Notes: generated by a model from the letters alone, not told the origin. A stretch of 64,000 nt of DNA from Peptostreptococcaceae bacterium (GCA_902363255.1 CABIZO010000007.1:1-64000); one strand, 5' to 3'. Positions 25,379-35,707 are shown, numbered from the stretch's first letter. Program-made: numbers and translations.

Positions 25379-26731
25379 TTGATAGAGATATTGCTTATCA
25401 TAGTAATAGTGCTTTTAATCATAAACATCTTTATATGTACAAGACCTAAGGATATAAACTTAGAAAAACTTACTGAAGATATGGAAAAGAAATTTAATAG
25501 TATGGAAAAATCATTTAGACAAGAATTCTATGCAAATAGAGAAGAATCGAGAAGAAATGAACAAGAAAATAGACAAGAAATGAAAGTCTCTATAGATAGT
25601 TTGACATCTTCTATATCAAGACATATTATGAATCTATCTACACTTCAGCAAAATCAATTTGATATAAATTCTAAAAGTTTAGAGAATACATTAAATTCTT
25701 TCAATGAGAATATGATGAAAAGTTTGGATAATCTTGCTCAGTTACAAAATGAAAAATTAAGTCAACTAACCAAGGTTACTGAAGAAAAATTTACTGGATT
25801 AACTAAATCAACAGAAGATAATCTTGAAAAAATGAGGGTTACAGTAGACGAAAAATTACAAAATACATTAGAAAAAAGATTAGGCGAATCATTTAAGATG
25901 GTTAACGATAGATTGGAACAGGTCTATAAGGGCTTAGGGGAAATGCAAACTTTAGCTACTGGAGTTGGAGATTTAAAAAAAGTGCTATCAAATGTTAAAA
26001 CAAGGGGAGTATTGGGGGAAATTCAGTTAGAGCGTATATTAGAACAGTTTTTAGCACCAGAGCAGTATGCTAAAAATGTTATAACGAAAAAGGGCTCAAG
26101 AGAAACTGTAGAATTTGCAATAAAACTTCCTGGAAAAGATGAAATAAAGGATACAATATATTTACCTTTAGATGCAAAGTTTCCTTTAGATATTTATAAT
26201 AGACTAATTGATGCTTACGAAGAGGGAAATCAAAATTCAATAGATAGTGCATCTAAAGAACTTGAAAAATTTATAAAAAAATCAGCTAAAGATATTAGAG
26301 ATAAATATATTGATCCGCCAAATACAACAGAATTCGGAATTTTATTTTTACCAACAGAAGGTTTATATGCAGAAGTTATTAAACGTCAGAAATTAGTAGA
26401 AGATTTACAAAGAGATTTTAAGATTAATATAACAGGACCTACAACACTAATAGCTCTTTTAAATAGTTTACAAATGGGATTCAAGACTTTGGCAATAGAA
26501 AGACACTCTAGTGAAGTATGGAAAGTTCTTGGTGCAGTAAAAACAGAATTCTCTAAATTTGAAACAGTATTAAATGCTGCTCAGAGTAAATTGAATCAAG
26601 CAAGCTCAGAAATAGATAAGTTAGTTGGAACTAGAACAAGACAGATTAATAGAAAATTAGAAAGTGTTGAAAAATTAAGTCATGACCAGGCTTATGAATA
26701 TATAGCATCGTCAAAAGATGATGAAATTTAA
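25379..26731 (+). CDS. rmuC: RmuC-family DNA recombination protein
   Basis: A 450-residue RmuC homologue. The family limits rearrangement at inverted repeats in E. coli, and its biochemical activity is unproven. One N-terminal membrane segment (about 2-19) and a long coiled coil (about 30-190) precede the conserved domain with LSNVKTRGVLGEIQLERILEQ near 200-220 and YLPLDAKFPLDIYNRL near 258-273. The start is a TTG with GGGAG upstream. No ATG is available, because the membrane segment begins at once. Confidence 0.85.
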   Translation: MIEILLIIVIVLLIINIFICTRPKDINLEKLTEDMEKKFNSMEKSFRQEFYANREESRRNEQENRQEMKVSIDSLTSSISRHIMNLSTLQQNQFDINSKSLENTLNSFNENMMKSLDNLAQLQNEKLSQLTKVTEEKFTGLTKSTEDNLEKMRVTVDEKLQNTLEKRLGESFKMVNDRLEQVYKGLGEMQTLATGVGDLKKVLSNVKTRGVLGEIQLERILEQFLAPEQYAKNVITKKGSRETVEFAIKLPGKDEIKDTIYLPLDAKFPLDIYNRLIDAYEEGNQNSIDSASKELEKFIKKSAKDIRDKYIDPPNTTEFGILFLPTEGLYAEVIKRQKLVEDLQRDFKINITGPTTLIALLNSLQMGFKTLAIERHSSEVWKVLGAVKTEFSKFETVLNAAQSKLNQASSEIDKLVGTRTRQINRKLESVEKLSHDQAYEYIASSKDDEI

Positions 26732-26869
26732 ATAAATATTTAATAGTAGTTAAAACTATAATAATAAAGTATGATTATACATAATTAAGTTAATATTTAA
26801 TATTAAATCATTAATTTTTATGTTAAAATGTATAATAGTATAATAATACAATGAGGAGAGATGCATAGA

Positions 26870-29599
26870 ATGGGTTTTTTAGATAGTTTATTTAATATGG
26901 CTGATAAAAAAGAATTAAAAAATTTCCAAAAGATTGTTGAAAAAATCAATGCAATGGAACCAAGGTTCGAGTCTATGAGAGACAAAGAACTTAAAAATAT
27001 GACGATAGAATTTAAAGAAAGATTAGCAAAGGGTGAAACACTTGATGATATATTACCGGAAGCTTTTGCAGTAGTAAGAGAGGCATCTAAAAGAGTTTTA
27101 GGACTTAGACAATATGATGTTCAGCTTATAGGTGGAATGGTACTTCATCAAGGTAGAATAGCTGAAATGAAAACTGGTGAAGGAAAAACTTTAGTTGCTT
27201 CAGCACCAGTATATTTAAATGCGCTTGAAGGTAAGGGTGTACATGTTGTTACAGTAAATGATTACTTAGCAAAACGTGATAAAGAAGATATGGGTAAAGT
27301 TTATGAATTTTTAGGACTTACTGTAGGTGTTATAGTTCATGGACAAACTCCAGAAGTAAGAAGAGCTCAATATAATTGTGATATTACATACGGAACAAAT
27401 AATGAGTACGGATTTGATTACCTAAAAGATAACATGGTTATTCATAAAGAGCAAAAAGTTCAAAGAGAATTAAACTATGCAATAGTGGATGAGGTTGACT
27501 CTATACTAATAGACGAAGCTAGAACTCCTCTTATAATATCGGGACCTGGGGACAAATCTACACATTTATATACAGATGCAAATACATTTGTATTAACACT
27601 AAAAGCTCCAAGTAAAACAGAGCAAGAAAAAACTAAAGAAGAAAAAGAAGCACATTTCTCAGACGGAGATTATGATATAGATGAAAAACAAAAAGCTGCA
27701 TCTTTAACTGAATCAGGGATAAAGAAAGCAGAAGTTTACTTTAATGTTGAAAATATAACTGATATAGAACATACAGAATTATATCACCATATAACTCAAG
27801 CATTAAAAGCTCATGCCATAATGAAAAAAGACGTAGATTACGTAGTTAAAGATGGCGAAATAATAATAGTTGATGAATTTACTGGACGTCTAATGTTTGG
27901 TAGAAGATATTCAGAAGGATTACATCAAGCTATAGAAGCTAAGGAAGGATTACATGTACAAAGAGAGTCTAAAACTCTTGCAACAATAACATTCCAAAAC
28001 TTCTTTAGAATGTACAAAAAACTTGCTGGTATGACTGGTACGGCTAAAACTGAAGAAGAAGAATTTAAATCAATATATAAAATGGACGTTGTTGTAATTC
28101 CTACAAATAAACCAGTGCAAAGACAAGACTTAGCAGATGTGGTTTATAAAAATGAAAATGGTAAGTTTAATGCAATAGCAGATGAAATATTAGAAAGAAA
28201 TAAAAAACAACAACCTGTATTAGTTGGTACAGTATCAATAGATAAATCAGAAAAACTTTCTCAAATACTTAAGAGAAGAGGAATAAAACACGAAGTACTA
28301 AATGCTAAGAACCATGAAAAAGAAGCAGAAATAGTTGCTCAAGCTGGTAGATTAGGTGCTGTAACTATAGCAACTAACATGGCTGGTCGTGGTACTGACA
28401 TTATGTTAGGTGGTAATCCTCTATTCTTAACTAAAAAAGAATTAAAGAGACAAGGATTCACAGAATCTGCAATAAAAAGAGTAGATACTCATATAGAAGA
28501 AATTGAATTAGAACAAGATGAAGAATTAGCAAAAGCTAAGCACACATTTGATGATTTATATGAAAAATATAAAGAACAAGCTAAGAAAGAACAAGAAGCT
28601 GTTAGAGAAGCTGGTGGTTTAGCAATCATAGGTACAGAAAGACATGAATCTAGAAGAATAGATAACCAGTTAAGAGGACGTTCTGGACGTCAAGGTGACC
28701 CAGGTAGCTCAAGATTCTACATCGGATTAGATGATGAACTTATGAGATTATTCGGAAGTGAAAGAATTCAAGGTGTAGTAGAAAGAATAGGTTTAGAAGA
28801 AGATATGCCAGTTGAACATAAAATGTTAACTAAATCTATAGAAAATGCTCAAAAGAAAGTTGAAGGAAGAAACTTCGGTATAAGAAAACACGTTCTTCAA
28901 TATGACGATGTTATGAATAAGCAAAGACAAGTTATATACGATGAAAGAGGAAGAGTTTTAGAAGGCGAAGATATAAATGAGCAAATCCAAGGAATGATAA
29001 AAGATATAGTTAGCTCTGCTGTTTCTGCTTATATAGGAGATAAAGGTATAGAATTAGAAAACTTAAAATCATACCTATATGGATTATTTATGCCAAACGA
29101 TAGTTTAGAAGTAGAAGGACTATCAGAATTAAATACACAAGAATTAAGTGATAAAATTTATGAAATAGCTCATGATATATATAGAGAAAAAGAAGAACTA
29201 ATAGGTTCTGACAGAATGAGAGAAGTAGAAAGAATTATACTTCTTCAATGTGTTGATAATCACTGGATAGACCATATAGATGCAATGGATCAATTACGTC
29301 AAGGTATAGGTCTTCGTGCTTTAGGACAACAAGATCCAGTTATAGCATACAAAATGGAAGGATTTGATATGTTTGATGATATGGTTAAACATATTCAAGA
29401 AGATACAGTAAGATATTTATTTAATATAACTATAGAGCAACAACCAAAAGAAAGAAAATCAGTAGTAGATGTTGATACATTATCATCACCAAGTGATTTA
29501 GCTGATAAATCTCCTGTAGTTAAAGAAAAAACTGTAGGAAGAAATGAACCTTGCCCTTGTGGAAGTGGTAAGAAGTTCAAACATTGTTGTGGAAAATAG
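26870..29599 (+). CDS. secA: preprotein translocase ATPase SecA
   Basis: Motor that drives unfolded precursors through SecYEG. It has 909 residues. Walker A GEGKT is at 103-107 and the DEVDS box near 207-211, and the HWIDHIDAMDQLRQGIGLR scaffold helix and the C-terminal zinc-binding CPCGSGKKFKHCCGK are all present. The ATG at 26870 is preferred over one at 26861 because it has proper spacing from AGGAGAG and yields the usual MGFLDSLF beginning. A charged insertion near residues 240-275 (SKTEQEKTKEEKEAHF...) makes it longer than the B. subtilis protein. prfB follows after 14 bases, as in many Firmicutes. Confidence 0.96.
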   Translation: MGFLDSLFNMADKKELKNFQKIVEKINAMEPRFESMRDKELKNMTIEFKERLAKGETLDDILPEAFAVVREASKRVLGLRQYDVQLIGGMVLHQGRIAEMKTGEGKTLVASAPVYLNALEGKGVHVVTVNDYLAKRDKEDMGKVYEFLGLTVGVIVHGQTPEVRRAQYNCDITYGTNNEYGFDYLKDNMVIHKEQKVQRELNYAIVDEVDSILIDEARTPLIISGPGDKSTHLYTDANTFVLTLKAPSKTEQEKTKEEKEAHFSDGDYDIDEKQKAASLTESGIKKAEVYFNVENITDIEHTELYHHITQALKAHAIMKKDVDYVVKDGEIIIVDEFTGRLMFGRRYSEGLHQAIEAKEGLHVQRESKTLATITFQNFFRMYKKLAGMTGTAKTEEEEFKSIYKMDVVVIPTNKPVQRQDLADVVYKNENGKFNAIADEILERNKKQQPVLVGTVSIDKSEKLSQILKRRGIKHEVLNAKNHEKEAEIVAQAGRLGAVTIATNMAGRGTDIMLGGNPLFLTKKELKRQGFTESAIKRVDTHIEEIELEQDEELAKAKHTFDDLYEKYKEQAKKEQEAVREAGGLAIIGTERHESRRIDNQLRGRSGRQGDPGSSRFYIGLDDELMRLFGSERIQGVVERIGLEEDMPVEHKMLTKSIENAQKKVEGRNFGIRKHVLQYDDVMNKQRQVIYDERGRVLEGEDINEQIQGMIKDIVSSAVSAYIGDKGIELENLKSYLYGLFMPNDSLEVEGLSELNTQELSDKIYEIAHDIYREKEELIGSDRMREVERIILLQCVDNHWIDHIDAMDQLRQGIGLRALGQQDPVIAYKMEGFDMFDDMVKHIQEDTVRYLFNITIEQQPKERKSVVDVDTLSSPSDLADKSPVVKEKTVGRNEPCPCGSGKKFKHCCGK

Positions 29600-29613
29600 T
29601 TTGGAGGGTTCCA

Positions 29614-30724
29614 ATGTTAAATGAACAAGAATATAGACAACAGCTACAAGCAATGTCTTCAAATTTAAAAGATTTGAGGGTTTCTCTTTGACATAGATGG
29701 ATTAAATAAAGAAGTACAGTCATTAGAGGAAGAAATTGCCAAGCAAGAGTTCTGGAATGATAATGAAAGAGCTCAAAAAATATTACAAAAAAATAAATCT
29801 TTAAAAGACACTATAGAAGAATATGATAGTTTACAAAATGGACTAGAAGAAATAGAAATATTGTTAGAAATGGCAATAGAAGAGGATGATGATTCTATCG
29901 AGAAAGAGATAGAATCATCTATCCAAAGTATTCAAGATAAATTAGATAAGGTAAGAATTAAGACTCTTTTAAATGGAGAATATGATAAAAATAATGCCAT
30001 ATTATCTATTAATGCAGGTACTGGAGGGCTAGATGCTCAAGATTGTGCGCAAATTCTTCTTAGAATGTACACAAGATATGCAAATAATAAAGGATTTAAA
30101 GTTAAAACTTTAGATTATTTACCAGATACTGAAGCAGGAATAAAGAGTGTAACCTTATTAATAGAAGGATTAAATGCTTATGGATATTTAAAGAGTGAAA
30201 AAGGTGTTCACAGGATTGTAAGGATATCACCGTATGATACATCTGGAAAAAGACACACATCTTTTGTATCAGTAGATATTACCCCAGAGTTGGATGATGA
30301 TATTGATATTGAATTAAATCCATCAGATTTAAAAATTGATACTTATAGAGCTTCTGGTGCTGGAGGTCAGCATGTAAATACAACAGATTCAGCAGTAAGA
30401 ATAACTCATATACCAACGGGAGTAATTGTTCAGTGTCAAAATGAGAGATCTCAGTTAATGAATAGAGAGACTGCTATGAAAATGCTAAAAGGGAAATTAA
30501 TTCACCTTAAAGAATTAGAACAAAAAGAAAGAATAGAAGATATACAAGGTAAATATTCTCAGATTACCTGGGGAAGCCAAATAAGATCCTATGTTTTTCA
30601 ACCCTATAAATTAGTAAAAGACCACAGAACAAATTGTGAAGTTGGCAATGTGGATAGTGTATTAGACGGAAATATAGATTTATTTATAAATGAGTATTTA
30701 AAAATGAACAAAATTAATAAATAA
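29614..30724 (+). CDS. prfB: peptide chain release factor 2 (programmed +1 frameshift)
   Basis: Release factor that terminates at UGA and UAA. The gene is in two frames: codons 1-25 run from the ATG at 29614 to CTT (29686-29688) and end at an in-frame TGA (29689-29691). Translation continues in the +1 frame from GAC at 29690. The slip site CTT-TGA-C and the upstream Shine-Dalgarno-like AGGG (29677-29680) reproduce the autoregulatory frameshift known from other bacteria. The product is about 369 residues, with GGQ at 250-252. The codon-recognition tripeptide at 205-207 reads SPY instead of the usual SPF. It lies 14 bases after secA. Confidence 0.95.
29676..29692 (+). promoter_or_regulatory. 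prfB programmed frameshift signal
   Basis: GAGGG, then CTT TGA C, with the AGG beginning 9 bases before the CTT slip codon, the same spacing as in E. coli prfB. When RF2 is scarce the ribosome pauses at TGA and slips to the +1 frame. Confidence 0.93.
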
Positions 30725-30729
30725 TTAAA

Positions 30730-30768
30730 ACATAGGGCTTGAGAATAATATTCTTAAGCCTTATTTTT
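30730..30768 (+). terminator. terminator after prfB
   Basis: Stem ATAGGGCTTGAGAAT / ATTCTTAAGCCTTAT with G-T pairs and a TTTTT tail. Confidence 0.75.
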
Positions 30769-30784
30769 AGAAAGAAGGTTCAAA

Positions 30785-32929
30785 TTGAATATCAATGAAA
30801 TTTTAAAATCTGAGTTTAATCTAAGGGATGAACAGATTGATAATGTTATTAAGCTTATAGATGAAGGAAATACAATACCCTTCATTGCTAGATATAGAAA
30901 AGAAATGACAGGAGAAATGAGTGACGTTATACTAAGACAGTTCAATGATAGATTAACTTATTTAAGAAATTTACAATCTAGAAAAGAAGATGTGAAAAGA
31001 ATAATTGAGGAACAAGGAAAACTTACGGAAGAAATAGTAAAGAGTCTAGTCAAAGCTAATACTTTACAAGAGGTTGAGGATATATATGCTCCTTTCAAAC
31101 AAAAGAAAAGAACAAGAGCAACAATAGCCAAAGAAAAAGGTTTAGAAGATTTAGCTTTATTAATTTTAGAAAAAAACATAGTTGATATAAATGCAGAAGC
31201 AGAGAAGTTTATAGATGAAGAGAAAAAAGTTTTATCTGTAGAGGATGCACTTAAAGGTGCAAACGATATAATAGCAGAAATAATTTCTGATAATGCAGAA
31301 ATAAGAAAGCATATAAGAGAAAATGCTTTAAAATATGGAGTTATAGTAACGAAAAATGCTAAAGATGAAAAATCTGTTTATGATATGTATTATGATTTTA
31401 GTGAGAGGGTAAGTAATATGGCTTCTCATAGAGTTCTTGCCATAAACAGAGGAGAAAAAGAAGAATTCTTAAAAGTAAAGTTAGAAATAGATAATGATAG
31501 AATTTTAAAATACATAGAAAACCAATATGTTAATAAAAATAACTTCAAAAATAAAGAGGTATTAGTTGCAGCAATAGAAGATGCTTATAAAAGATTAATA
31601 TTCCCATCTATAGAAAGAGAAGTTAGAAATCATTTAACAGAATTAGCTCAAGAAAGAGCTATAAGTGTATTTGGTGAAAATATAAAGAATCTTTTACTTC
31701 AACCACCGCTAAAAGGTAAAGTAGTAATGGGATTTGATCCAGGGTATGTTAATGGATGCAAAATAGCAGTAGTTGATGCCAGTGGAAAGTTCTTAGATGA
31801 GGCTATAGTATATCCACACAAACCTCAAGGAAAAGTTGAACAAACTAAGAAAACACTAAAAAGATTAATAGAAACACATAAAATAGATATTATAGCAATA
31901 GGAAATGGTACTGCTTCAAGAGAATCAGAAAGTCTTATATCTGATCTAATAAAAGAATTAGGTGTAAATACTCAATATATTATAGTAAATGAAGCTGGAG
32001 CATCAATTTATTCTGCATCTGAATTAGCAGCAGAAGAGCATCCAGATATAAATGTTTCTATAAGAGGTGCTATATCTATTGGAAGAAGGCTTCAAGACCC
32101 TCTAGCAGAACTTGTAAAAATTGACCCAGAAAGTATTGGTGTTGGTCAATATCAACATGATTTAAATAAAAAGAGATTAAAAGAAGTTTTAGATGGAGTA
32201 GTAGAAGACTCTGTAAATAAAGTTGGATTAGATTTAAATACGGCTTCATATTCTCTTCTAGAGCATATAGCTGGAATAAGTAAAACTGTAGCAAAAAATA
32301 TAATTGCTTATAGAGAAGAAAATGGTTCATTTAAATCAAGAACAGAACTGAAAAAAGTTAAAAGATTAGGACCATCAGCATTTGTTCAATGTGCAGGATT
32401 TATGAGAATAGAAGATGGTAAGAATCCATTAGATAATACAGGTGTTCATCCAGAAAGTTATGATACTTGTAAAAAAATGTTAGAAATTTTAGGATACTCT
32501 TTAGATGATATAAAAAATAAAAATATATCTGATATAGAAGAAAGAGTTGAAAAAATAGGTTTAAAACAATTAAGTGAAAATTTAGGTGTGGGAGAACTTA
32601 CTTTAAAAGATATTATTTTAGAAATCAAAAAGCCAGGAAGAGACCCTAGAGAAGAAGATGGAATGAAGCCTATACTTAGAACGGATGTCTTAAAAATAGA
32701 AGATATAAAAGAAGGCATGATACTTAAAGGTACAGTTAGAAATGTTGTAGATTTTGGTGTTTTTGTTGATATAGGAATAAAAAATGATGGTTTAGTTCAT
32801 AAATCACAAATGAGTAATAAATTTGTAAAAGATCCGATGGAAATTTGCTCTGTTGGAGATATAGTAGATGTTAAAGTAATAGGAATAGATTTAGACAAAC
32901 AAAGAGTTGCTTTATCTATGAAGCTTTAA
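30785..32929 (+). CDS. tex: Tex-family RNA-binding protein with S1 domain
   Basis: A 714-residue Tex protein, a transcription-associated nucleic-acid-binding factor. The order is as usual: the helical N-terminal domain (to about 310), the YqgF/RuvC-like fold from about 315 (VVMGFDPGYVNGCKIAVVD), the helix-hairpin-helix region near 490-560 (LEHIAGISKTVAKNIIAYRE) and a C-terminal S1 domain from about 640 (ILKGTVRNVVDFGVFVDIGIKNDGLVH). The start is TTG, with AAGAAGG at good distance and no better start nearby. Confidence 0.92.
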   Translation: MNINEILKSEFNLRDEQIDNVIKLIDEGNTIPFIARYRKEMTGEMSDVILRQFNDRLTYLRNLQSRKEDVKRIIEEQGKLTEEIVKSLVKANTLQEVEDIYAPFKQKKRTRATIAKEKGLEDLALLILEKNIVDINAEAEKFIDEEKKVLSVEDALKGANDIIAEIISDNAEIRKHIRENALKYGVIVTKNAKDEKSVYDMYYDFSERVSNMASHRVLAINRGEKEEFLKVKLEIDNDRILKYIENQYVNKNNFKNKEVLVAAIEDAYKRLIFPSIEREVRNHLTELAQERAISVFGENIKNLLLQPPLKGKVVMGFDPGYVNGCKIAVVDASGKFLDEAIVYPHKPQGKVEQTKKTLKRLIETHKIDIIAIGNGTASRESESLISDLIKELGVNTQYIIVNEAGASIYSASELAAEEHPDINVSIRGAISIGRRLQDPLAELVKIDPESIGVGQYQHDLNKKRLKEVLDGVVEDSVNKVGLDLNTASYSLLEHIAGISKTVAKNIIAYREENGSFKSRTELKKVKRLGPSAFVQCAGFMRIEDGKNPLDNTGVHPESYDTCKKMLEILGYSLDDIKNKNISDIEERVEKIGLKQLSENLGVGELTLKDIILEIKKPGRDPREEDGMKPILRTDVLKIEDIKEGMILKGTVRNVVDFGVFVDIGIKNDGLVHKSQMSNKFVKDPMEICSVGDIVDVKVIGIDLDKQRVALSMKL

Positions 32930-32945
32930 TAATGGAGGAAAATAA

Positions 32946-34112
32946 GTGATATTCATAAAAAATGGAACAATAAATACAGTAACTAAAGGAATAATAAATA
33001 GTAATATTCTTATAGATAATAAAAAGATAATAGAAATTGGAAATGAAATAGTAGCACCTTTAGATGCTGAGATAATAGATGCACAAGGTTGTCTAGTATT
33101 ACCAGGGTTTATAGATGCTCACACTCATTTAGGACTTTGGGAAGATGGAATGGGAGCAGAAGGTGCTGATGGTAATGAAGAAACAGATCCTGTAACACCT
33201 CACTTAAATCCTATTGATGGGATAAACCCAATGGATAGAAACTTTACAGAAGCAGTTCAAGGTGGAATAACAGCAGTTTGCACAACACCAGGAAGTGCCA
33301 ATGTGATGGGTGGCCAGTGTATAGCTATAAAAACATTCGGTAGGATTATAGATAAAATGGTGATAAAAAATCCTGTAGCAGCGAAGATTGCCTTTGGAGA
33401 AAATCCAAAAAGTGTTTATGGTAGTGACGATAAAACTCCACAAACAAGAATGGCTATAGCGGCCTTAATTAGAGAGAATTTAAAAAAGGCTGAAGAATAT
33501 TTAGAAGAAGTTGAAAGATGTGAATTGGAAGAAGATGATGAAAGTAAGCCAGAATATGATATTAAATACGAAAGTTTAATACCAGTATTAAAAAGACAAA
33601 TTCCTCTTAAAGCTCATGCTCATAGGGCTGATGATATGTTTACTGCTATAAGGATTGCAAAAGAATTCAATTTAAGATTAACTTTAGATCATTGTACAGA
33701 AGGTCATTTAGTTGTAGAAGAGTTAGTAGAAGAAGGATATCCGGTGATAGTAGGTCCTTCTCTTTCAGAAAGATCTAAAATTGAACTACGTAACTTAACT
33801 TTTGAAACAGCAGGGATTCTTTCAAATGCAGGTTTAGAAGTTTGTTTAATGACAGATCATCCTGTAGTTCCTGTTCAATATCTACCGATATGTGCAGCAA
33901 TAGCAATAAAGCATGGAATGAAAGAAGAAAAAGCATTGGAAGCAATAACAATAAATCCAGCAAGAGTATTAGGTATAGATAGTAAAGTTGGATCTATTGA
34001 AGTTGGAAAAGATGCAGATATAGTTATTTGGGATAATAATCCTTTCGAAATAAATAGTCATGTATTATATACAATTATAGATGGAAAAATAGTTTATAAG
34101 AAAAATAAATAG
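32946..34112 (+). CDS. amidohydrolase family protein
   Basis: A 388-residue metal-dependent hydrolase of the imidazolonepropionase/dihydroorotase-like amidohydrolase superfamily. LPGFIDAHTHLGLW supplies the first metal ligands His59 and His61, KAHAHRADD (about 222-230) and LDHCTEG (about 246-252) supply further His, and LMTDHPVVP (about 305-313) the late Asp. The C-terminal strand set GKDADIVIWDNNPF is typical. No signal peptide. The GTG start follows GGAGG and lies 16 bases after tex, so they may be cotranscribed. The substrate cannot be told from sequence. Confidence 0.8.
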   Translation: MIFIKNGTINTVTKGIINSNILIDNKKIIEIGNEIVAPLDAEIIDAQGCLVLPGFIDAHTHLGLWEDGMGAEGADGNEETDPVTPHLNPIDGINPMDRNFTEAVQGGITAVCTTPGSANVMGGQCIAIKTFGRIIDKMVIKNPVAAKIAFGENPKSVYGSDDKTPQTRMAIAALIRENLKKAEEYLEEVERCELEEDDESKPEYDIKYESLIPVLKRQIPLKAHAHRADDMFTAIRIAKEFNLRLTLDHCTEGHLVVEELVEEGYPVIVGPSLSERSKIELRNLTFETAGILSNAGLEVCLMTDHPVVPVQYLPICAAIAIKHGMKEEKALEAITINPARVLGIDSKVGSIEVGKDADIVIWDNNPFEINSHVLYTIIDGKIVYKKNK

Positions 34113-34155
34113 GCTATAATGATTAATCTTTGAGTTTGTTAATATAAAGACTATG

Positions 34156-34184
34156 TTGACAGAATATACTAATTAAATTATTAT
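34156..34184 (+). promoter_or_regulatory. promoter for FMN riboswitch-ribU
   Basis: TTGACA (34156-34161), a 17-base spacer and TATTAT (34179-34184). The riboswitch begins about 25 bases after the predicted start. Confidence 0.78.
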
Positions 34185-34215
34185 AGTAGTGTATAAAGAA
34201 ATTAAAAAAATAGAA

Positions 34216-34329
34216 GATCTTCGGGGCAGGGTGAAATTCCCTACCGGCGGTTATAGCCCGCGAGCTACAATAGTAGCATGATTTGGTGAGATTCCAAAGC
34301 CGACAGTAAAGTCTGGATGAGAGAAGAGA
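34216..34329 (+). ncRNA. FMN riboswitch (RFN element)
   Basis: All conserved blocks of the RFN element are present in order: ATCTTCGGGGCAGGGTGAAA, TTCCCTACCGGCGGT, AGCCCGCGAGC, GATTTGGTGAGATTCC, AAAGCCGACAGT and GTCTGGATGAGAGAAGA. The ends pair (TCTTC with GAAGA). It lies upstream of the riboflavin transporter gene, and flavin binding should lower its expression. Confidence 0.96.
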
Positions 34330-34368
34330 ATTATGATATATAACATAATCCATTTTGAATATTCATAA

Positions 34369-34402
34369 GACTCGAAGGTTTCAATTCTTCGAGTTTTTTT
34401 AA
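34369..34402 (+). terminator. expression-platform terminator of the FMN riboswitch
   Basis: Stem ACTCGAAG / CTTCGAGT with a nine-base loop followed by seven T, ahead of the ribU ribosome site. It is the probable attenuator controlled by the aptamer. Confidence 0.85.
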
Positions 34403-34436
34403 TTTCGGGAAATATTTATAAATTGGAGGTTATATT

Positions 34437-35045
34437 ATGCAAAATGCAATTAAAAAACCAGGATTATCATCAACAAAAATTATAGCAAAGGTAGGGGTAT
34501 TATCAGCAATAGCTTATGTGCTTATGTTTATATCAGTACCATTGCCAATATTCCCATCATTTCTAAAAATAGATTTGTCTGATATTCCAGCTATATTTGG
34601 AGGTATGTCTTTAGGACCAATGGCTGGACTTGCAATAGTTATAGTAAAGAACTTTCTTCAAGGAATAACGGCAAGTACAACAGGAGGAGTTGGAGAATTT
34701 GCAAATATAGTAATTGGTGGATCATATGTATTAATTATATGTTTATTTTACAGAAAGCTTAAAGGTACAAAAGGTGTATTAGCTGGAGGATTAGTAGGAA
34801 TAGTAGTAATGACTATTATGGGATGTATAATGAATTATTATATAATGATGCCATTATATGCAACAGTATATGGTATGCCTTTAGAGCAAATCATACAAAT
34901 GGGTACAGTGATAAATCCTAAAGTAACAGATTTATATACTTTTGTTATATGGATGATAGCACCATTTAATATAGTAAAAGCGGTACTTATGACAGTTGTT
35001 ACACTACCATTATTTAAAAAAATGGAAAAGTTACTTAGTAAATAA
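34437..35045 (+). CDS. ribU: riboflavin transporter, ECF S component
   Basis: A 202-residue integral membrane protein with about six hydrophobic segments, the substrate-binding subunit for riboflavin in an energy-coupling-factor transporter. The motif KIDLSDIPAIFGGMSLGPMAG near 44-64 is typical of RibU. The FMN riboswitch in the leader independently supports riboflavin. The shared ECF ATPases and T component are not encoded in the window. Confidence 0.93.
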   Translation: MQNAIKKPGLSSTKIIAKVGVLSAIAYVLMFISVPLPIFPSFLKIDLSDIPAIFGGMSLGPMAGLAIVIVKNFLQGITASTTGGVGEFANIVIGGSYVLIICLFYRKLKGTKGVLAGGLVGIVVMTIMGCIMNYYIMMPLYATVYGMPLEQIIQMGTVINPKVTDLYTFVIWMIAPFNIVKAVLMTVVTLPLFKKMEKLLSK

Positions 35046-35063
35046 GTTTAAATATATATAAAT

Positions 35064-35089
35064 GAAGAGCTTTAATAGCTCTTTTTTTA
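35064..35089 (+). terminator. terminator after ribU
   Basis: Stem AAGAGCT / AGCTCTT with a five-base loop and T run. Confidence 0.82.
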
Positions 35090-35254
35090 TGAAAATAAAG
35101 AATAAATATAAACCCTTTATTATAAAGGAAGGTTATTATATAATAATATCTAGTTGCATAATAAAGAAATGACTAAAATACGGATTGATTTGACAATAAT
35201 AATTAATAAGATAAAAATTAATTATAAGAAATAAAGGATTTTATGGTGATATAG

Positions 35255-35707
35255 ATGAGAACAATTTTTTTAGATAATGAAGATAAAACAAGAGAAATTG
35301 GAGAGAAACTTGGGAAGTTATTATTTCCAGGTGCTGTAATTTGTTTAATAGGAGATTTAGGAGCGGGAAAAACTACAATGACACAAAGTTTAGCTAAATC
35401 TCTAGGTGTAGATGATTACATTACAAGTCCAACTTTTACTATAGTAAATGAGTATGAAGGCCGTATACCTTTATATCATTTTGATGTGTACAGAATTGGA
35501 TGTAGTGAAGAAATGTATGATATTGGATTTGATGAATATATAGATTCAGAAGGTGTATGTATAATAGAATGGGCAAATATAATAGAGGACATATTACCAC
35601 ATGATTATTTAAAAATAGAGTTAAGATATAAAGAATATGGAAGAGAAATGGTACTAACACCATTTGGAGAAAAATATGAAGAAGTAGTTGAGGAGTTGAC
35701 TAAATAA
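35255..35707 (+). CDS. tsaE: tRNA threonylcarbamoyladenosine biosynthesis ATPase TsaE
   Basis: The 150-residue ATPase works with TsaB and TsaD to place the t6A modification at position 37 of ANN-decoding tRNAs. Walker A GDLGAGKTT is at 33-41, TSPTFTIVNEYEG near 57-69 and the conserved IIEWANIIEDILP near 104-116. It leads the operon tsaE-tsaB-rimI-tsaD, the order of B. subtilis ydiBCDE. Its stop overlaps the tsaB start by one base. Confidence 0.94.
   Translation: MRTIFLDNEDKTREIGEKLGKLLFPGAVICLIGDLGAGKTTMTQSLAKSLGVDDYITSPTFTIVNEYEGRIPLYHFDVYRIGCSEEMYDIGFDEYIDSEGVCIIEWANIIEDILPHDYLKIELRYKEYGREMVLTPFGEKYEEVVEELTK

Noticed and set aside
29861..30724. prfB as a truncated or frameshift-damaged gene
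   Set aside because: The apparent break is the programmed CTT-TGA-C frameshift. Both frames are open and together give full-length RF2.
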